DNA of 64,000 nt from Sorangium sp025924095 (GTDB lineage: Bacteria > Myxococcota_A > Polyangia > Polyangiales > Polyangiaceae): the NCBI RefSeq assembly GCF_051521505.1, contig NZ_CP150356.1, forward strand, positions 4,774,001-4,838,000, written 5' to 3'. The number at the start of each line of letters is the position of its first letter. Positions within the stretch are counted from its first letter, which is position 1. This document shows positions 60,162-64,000 of the stretch, piece by piece. The notes below the pieces were generated by a model, which was not told the origin of the DNA, made no database searches, and saw only the letters and a program-made list of their open reading frames with translations. A program made the translations under genes and the position numbers.

Positions 60162-62111
60162 ATGAGTGCTTCTACATCGGGTGCGCTCGCCTCTGAGGGC
60201 GAGGCGTTGTCACTTTTCGGTAGGGGAGGGCGCTCGCGAGCCCATGGCATGAGATGCCCCGGCCTTGTCGCGACCGCCGGCTCTGGCCAGCGCACGCCAG
60301 GAGGAGCGGCGACGCCGCCGAACCGGGGGCACCATCGCCCCGCGCCCTCTCGACGCGCTCCCATCCTCCACGCTCTGCTTGCCCTCGTCGCGTCTGCCGC
60401 CTTCCTTGGCTGCGGCGATGACGGTGCCAGTTCCTCGAACGGCAGCGGAGGCGCCGGCGCTTCGGGCGGAGGTGCCGGCGCTTCGGGCGGCGGCACTGCC
60501 GCTTCGGGCGGCGGCACCGGCACGGCCGGCAGCGGCCAGGGCGGGTCGGGCGGCCATCCTCCCGCGGGCCTCGTCGAGCCCGGCGATCCCGGGCCGGGCG
60601 ATGTCGCCTTCACGGTGCGCGCCGATCAGGGGGTGCGCCCCATCAGCCCGCTCATTTACGGGGTCAACTGGGCGGAGGACCTGGACGGCGAGCAGCGCGG
60701 CACGACCGTCGTGCGCATGGGCGGTAACCGCATGACCGCGTACAACTGGGAGAACAACGCCTCCAACGCAGGCTCGGACTACATGCACCAGAACGATGCC
60801 CACCTCGTCGGGAACAGCCAGAGCGGCGATGTCCCTGGCGAGGCGGTGCGCGTGCTGGCCGAGGACGCGCTGGCGCACGGCGCCGCCTTCATCGCGACCG
60901 TCCCTATCTGCGGTCATGTAGCGGCCGACAAGGACGGCGACGGCGACGTCAACCAGACCCCGGATTACCTCGATACCCGCTTCCACCCCACGATCGCGCG
61001 CAAGGGCGCCCCCTTCTCCTCGTCGCCCGATCTCGACGACAACGCCGTGTACCAGGACGAGTTCGTCGCCTGGATGAAGCAAGCTTTCCCCGACGCCTTC
61101 CAGGGCGATGTCGCGAACGTCCTGTTCTCGCTCGACAACGAGCCCGACCTCTGGAATCACACCCACGAGCGCATCCACCCGGAGCCGGTGCTCTACGCCG
61201 AGCTCGTCGACAAGAACATCGAGTTCGCGTCCGCGATCAAGGAGGTCGCGCCGAACGCGCTCGTCACCGGCTTCGTCTCGTATGGATACTCCGGTTATGT
61301 CAGCTTGCAGGGCGCGCCGGACGCGGACGGCAACTTCATCGAGCATTACCTCGACGCCATGAAGGCCGCCGAGGCGAGCGAGGGTCGCCGGCTTGTCGAC
61401 GTGCTCGACCTGCACTGGTACACCGAGATCTACGCGAACGGCGAGCGCATCACGGGCGAGGATGCCTCTCCGGAGTCCGTCGAGGCCCGCGTCCAGGCGC
61501 CGCGCTCGCTCTGGGATCCCACCTTCGTGGAGGACAGCTGGATCGCGAACGACGTCGTGGGCGGCCCGATCATGCTCCTCCCGTGGCTCCGCGGCCTGAT
61601 CGACGCCCATTACCCGGGCACCGCCCTCGGCTTCACCGAGTACAATTTCGGGGGCGGCAACCACATCTCCGGCGCGATCGCCCAGGCCGACGCCCTCGGC
61701 GTCTTCGGCCGAGAGGGCGTGTTCGTCGCGACGATCTGGGACCCCGGCGACGAGGTCTCGATGCTCCGCGCCGGCGTGCGCGCCTTCACGAGCTACGACG
61801 GGCAAGGCGCGCGCTTCGGCGACACGTCCATCCACGCCGAGACGAGCGACGTCGCCAGGGCCACCGTGTACGCGAGCATCGATGACGACGACCCGAGCCG
61901 CATGGTCCTCGTCGCCATCAACAAGACCACGGCCCCGCTCACGGCCGCGGTGACCCTCGCCGCCTACGGGAGCTACACGGCCGTCGACGTGTGGCGGCTG
62001 ACGGGCGACGAGGCGGATCTCGCGCCTGCGGATCCGATCGCCCCGGGCGCCACGAACGCCTTCACGTACGCGATGCCGGCCCACAGCGTCTCGGTGCTGG
62101 TGCCCCGGTAG
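60162..62111 (+). CDS. GH44 endoglucanase-like lipoprotein
   Basis: Secreted glycoside hydrolase family 44 enzyme (endoglucanase/xyloglucanase type), 649 residues counted from ATG 60162. That ATG follows AGGAGA with good spacing; the frame then has a basic, Pro-rich region of about 65 residues before a hydrophobic helix (ILHALLALVASAAF) and lipobox FLGC. ATG 60249 is an alternative start. After the Cys is a GASGGG-type linker of about 40 residues. The catalytic domain begins at FTVRADQGVRPISPLIYGVN; the acid/base is Glu327 in DNEPDLW and the nucleophile Glu493 in FTEYNFGGG. A C-terminal beta-sandwich (RMVLVAINKTTAPLTAAVTL) completes it. Likely degrades beta-glucans at the cell surface. Confidence 0.88.
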   Translation: MSASTSGALASEGEALSLFGRGGRSRAHGMRCPGLVATAGSGQRTPGGAATPPNRGHHRPAPSRRAPILHALLALVASAAFLGCGDDGASSSNGSGGAGASGGGAGASGGGTAASGGGTGTAGSGQGGSGGHPPAGLVEPGDPGPGDVAFTVRADQGVRPISPLIYGVNWAEDLDGEQRGTTVVRMGGNRMTAYNWENNASNAGSDYMHQNDAHLVGNSQSGDVPGEAVRVLAEDALAHGAAFIATVPICGHVAADKDGDGDVNQTPDYLDTRFHPTIARKGAPFSSSPDLDDNAVYQDEFVAWMKQAFPDAFQGDVANVLFSLDNEPDLWNHTHERIHPEPVLYAELVDKNIEFASAIKEVAPNALVTGFVSYGYSGYVSLQGAPDADGNFIEHYLDAMKAAEASEGRRLVDVLDLHWYTEIYANGERITGEDASPESVEARVQAPRSLWDPTFVEDSWIANDVVGGPIMLLPWLRGLIDAHYPGTALGFTEYNFGGGNHISGAIAQADALGVFGREGVFVATIWDPGDEVSMLRAGVRAFTSYDGQGARFGDTSIHAETSDVARATVYASIDDDDPSRMVLVAINKTTAPLTAAVTLAAYGSYTAVDVWRLTGDEADLAPADPIAPGATNAFTYAMPAHSVSVLVPR

Positions 62112-62559
62112 CCCTCTGGGCGGCGTGGCCGGCGCGGGGGGCGGCGCGCCTCAGGGCCGTTTGGGTCGACGCGCCAATCATAAAGTTCCAGCTCGATGCG
62201 AACAGCGGGATGGCGCATTGTTCCACGCCTCGAACGCGGCCGTTTCAGATCGCTGCCTGGCGTCGCTCCGGGTAAGACCGCATACTCCGGACGTGATTCT
62301 TGAGCGCTTGCAGGGCGGGCTTCGTACGCCCGGCTCCGGGCCTCCCGCTCCGACGTTTCCCCCACGGTAGTCGACCCGCGCGCGCATGGGTCTGCTGGGA
62401 GGCGCCGGCGCCGAGCCGGGCCCGCCGTGATCACGGGGCCCGTCAGTCTGCTTGCTGACGGAGGTTGGCTCAACCTCGATGGCGCTGGCAGCCGCCTGGC
62501 AGAGGCGGACTGCCTCGGCGCGAACGTTCGTCGGAACAGGAAGATGATGTGGAGACACA
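62112..62559. other. Intergenic region, no gene seen
   Basis: About 450 bp with no supported gene. An AT-richer stretch (AATCATAAAGTTCCAG at about 62176-62191) interrupts the GC-rich background. The promoter of the protease gene should lie in the right half. No hairpin plus T-run was found after the GH44 stop. Confidence 0.4.
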
Positions 62560-63855
62560 ATGAAGAAGAGAGAGCTTGTTCATAAGTTGGGTCTCGTGGT
62601 CTGCGCCGGCGCCGCGCTCGGCCTCTCCGCGGGCTGCTCGATCGAAGGCGCGTCGGACGAGCCGCTCGATCCACTTGATTCGCAGTCGTCCGAGATCGTC
62701 GGCGGCGAGGTCGCCGAGGCGAGCCCCTGGGCCGTCCAGGTCTTCGACGTGCGCGGGAGCACCGGCGACTTCTACCAGTGCACCGGCACCCTCGTCGCGC
62801 CGCGCTGGGTGCTCACCGCGCAACACTGCATCGCGGACGAGGGCGAGACGTCGGCGGTGCGCGTCGGCAGCAACACGTACGGCCAGGGCCAGCGCATCGC
62901 GGTCGACGCCGTCGAGGTGCCCTCGGCCAGCGCCGACATCGCGCTGCTCCACCTGACCGAGGACGCCGATGGACCGTTCGTCCAGCTGGCCGAGGCGACG
63001 TCGGTCGCGACCGGCAGCGACGCGACGGCCTACGGCTGGGGGAGCGAGGGCACGCCGCTGGTCATGGCGCCGTCGCTCAAGAAGGCGACCCTCCACATCG
63101 ACGGCTGGTACTCCGACGAGGAGCTCCTGGCGACCGGCGTGACGGGCTCGGGCTGGAGCGGCGACTCCGGCGGCCCGTGGTTCGTCGACGGGCGCCAGGT
63201 CGCCGTGTTCTCGGCCTCGAGCGGGCAGAACGGCACGAACCTGCACGCGAGCCTCCTCGGCGTCGACGTCGCGCGCCACCGCGCCTGGATCGACGCCACG
63301 GTCGCCGGCGGCCCCACCGTCCACCCCGCCGACGAGGTCGTGCTCCACGACCTCTCGAACTTCTCCGGCATCTCGCAGGGCTTCGGGATCGGCCGCTACA
63401 ACGTCGCGGACCTGGCGATCATCGGCAACGACCGCGCGAGCTCGATCAAGGTCCCTGCCGGGCTCCGGGTCACGGTCTTCTACCACCACAACTTCGAGGG
63501 GTTGGCGTACGTCTTCACCTCGGACACGAACCTCGCGACCGCGGGCTTCGACAACACCCTCTCGAGCCTCGTCGTCTCGCACGCCTCGGACCCGCAGCTG
63601 GACGTGGTCACCTTCTACGAGCACGCCAACTTCTCGGGCGCATCGTTCGTGTACAGCGTCTCCGGCGGCTACCTTTTCGGTGGCCCATGGGACCTCCGGA
63701 TCAGCTCCGTCCGCGTCCCCCCCGGCTTCGAGCTGACGCTCTTCGATGGGTATTTCTGGACTTCGACGGAGTCGCGCGTCCTCACGGCAGACGCGAACCT
63801 CGCTCCCCACGGCTTCGACGACAAGACCCGAACCTTCATCATCGAGCGCTTGTAG
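62560..63855 (+). CDS. Trypsin-like serine protease with crystallin-like C-terminus
   Basis: Secreted 431-residue protease of the S1 (chymotrypsin) family. Lipobox LSAGC follows a KKRELVHKLG n-region. The mature enzyme begins around IVGGEVAEASPWAVQV, the classical zymogen cleavage site. Triad: His89 in TAQHC, Asp126 in SADIALLHL, Ser203 in GDSGGPW. After the protease domain (to about 255) come two beta-gamma-crystallin-like modules (EVVLHDLSNFSGISQGFGIG, VTVFYHHNFEGLAYVF, VTFYEHANFSGASFVYSVSG), which often bind calcium. GGAGA lies just upstream of the ATG. Probably a surface or extracellular predatory-type protease. Confidence 0.9.
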   Translation: MKKRELVHKLGLVVCAGAALGLSAGCSIEGASDEPLDPLDSQSSEIVGGEVAEASPWAVQVFDVRGSTGDFYQCTGTLVAPRWVLTAQHCIADEGETSAVRVGSNTYGQGQRIAVDAVEVPSASADIALLHLTEDADGPFVQLAEATSVATGSDATAYGWGSEGTPLVMAPSLKKATLHIDGWYSDEELLATGVTGSGWSGDSGGPWFVDGRQVAVFSASSGQNGTNLHASLLGVDVARHRAWIDATVAGGPTVHPADEVVLHDLSNFSGISQGFGIGRYNVADLAIIGNDRASSIKVPAGLRVTVFYHHNFEGLAYVFTSDTNLATAGFDNTLSSLVVSHASDPQLDVVTFYEHANFSGASFVYSVSGGYLFGGPWDLRISSVRVPPGFELTLFDGYFWTSTESRVLTADANLAPHGFDDKTRTFIIERL

Positions 63856-63931
63856 GAGCGAGCGCGCCTCCCTCGCCGCCCGCGCCCTCCTCACGGGGAT
63901 CCGCGGGCCGTCCGAGGGGGCAGGCCGGCGG

Positions 63932-64000
63932 TCAGGCGTTGCGCGACGGAATGTCCAGCCCGCGCACCACCGCCGGCCGCGCGACGAAGGCGTCGAGCAC
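63932..64000 (-). CDS. Partial GST-like protein (C-terminus only)
   Basis: Only the last 22 codons are in the window: VLDAFVARPAVVRGLDIPS, RNA, stop at 63932. The ARPAVxRGL block matches the C-terminal helix of glutathione S-transferase-like proteins of the YghU/YfcG type. Convergent with the protease gene. Too short for a firm call. Confidence 0.45.
   Translation of the reverse strand: MLDAFVARPAVVRGLDIPSRNA

Overview
The window is very GC-rich DNA from what looks like a large-genome myxobacterium of the Sorangium/Polyangium type. The evidence is inference from gene content: four Hanks-type Ser/Thr kinases (one fused to a STAND-like ATPase and TPRs, one with two kinase domains beside a sigma factor), many lipoproteins with Gly/Ser-rich linkers, PEGA-domain envelope proteins, a Kelch protein ending in a MYXO-CTERM-like tail, GH1 and GH44 glycosidases, a secreted lipase with its foldase, and much antisense open frame caused by codon bias.

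Layout. 0.2-2.8 kb: a GH1 beta-glucosidase divergent from a quinone oxidoreductase. 3.1-3.5 kb: a glutaredoxin-fold protein with no cysteine. 3.7-7.8 kb: oppBCDF-type peptide ABC transporter without a binding protein. 7.9-11.6 kb: a Pro/Arg-repeat protein, a lipoprotein, BolA and a metallophosphoesterase. 11.7-17.6 kb: a defence-like patch with a 5'-truncated Rpn/DUF4351-like remnant, a 1265-residue STAND ATPase-WD40-TIR protein, three 43-bp palindrome-bearing repeats, a frameshifted AAA ATPase remnant and a CBS-pair protein. 18.2-23.2 kb: a lipoprotein with NALTS repeats next to a kinase-ATPase-TPR signalling protein. 23.6-25.6 kb: lipase plus lipase foldase. 25.7-28.3 kb: a membrane protein and a GMC oxidoreductase. 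28.5-31.6 kb: an assimilatory nitrite reductase operon (small unknown protein, nirB, nirD). 31.7-35.4 kb: a membrane kinase and two unknown proteins.

35.4-41.9 kb is an accessory, partly lower-GC block: an IS1182-like element, a tandemly duplicated family of small membrane-anchored proteins with a coupled secreted protein, a small lipoprotein, and scrambled, inverted pieces of DUF2169 (type VI secretion-associated) genes. 41.9-45.1 kb: a secreted beta-repeat protein, a 42-bp minisatellite and an unknown Ala-rich protein. 45.2-56.5 kb is a same-strand run of envelope genes (giant Kelch lipoprotein, PEGA/TPR protein, membrane kinase, TPR/beta-barrel-like protein, lipoprotein). 56.7-59.9 kb: sigma factor and dual-kinase pair. 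60.2-63.9 kb: GH44 lipoprotein and trypsin-like protease with a crystallin-like C-terminus. The window ends inside a GST-like gene.

The best candidate for something undescribed is the STAND-WD40-TIR protein with C-terminal TIR and the 43-bp repeats upstream of its start. The cysteine-free glutaredoxin-like protein, the duplicated 37.5-39.8 kb cassette and the 23-bp duplication that creates a leader ORF at 56.0 kb are also worth a look. No tRNA, rRNA or CRISPR array was recognised. All family assignments are by reading, without database searches.
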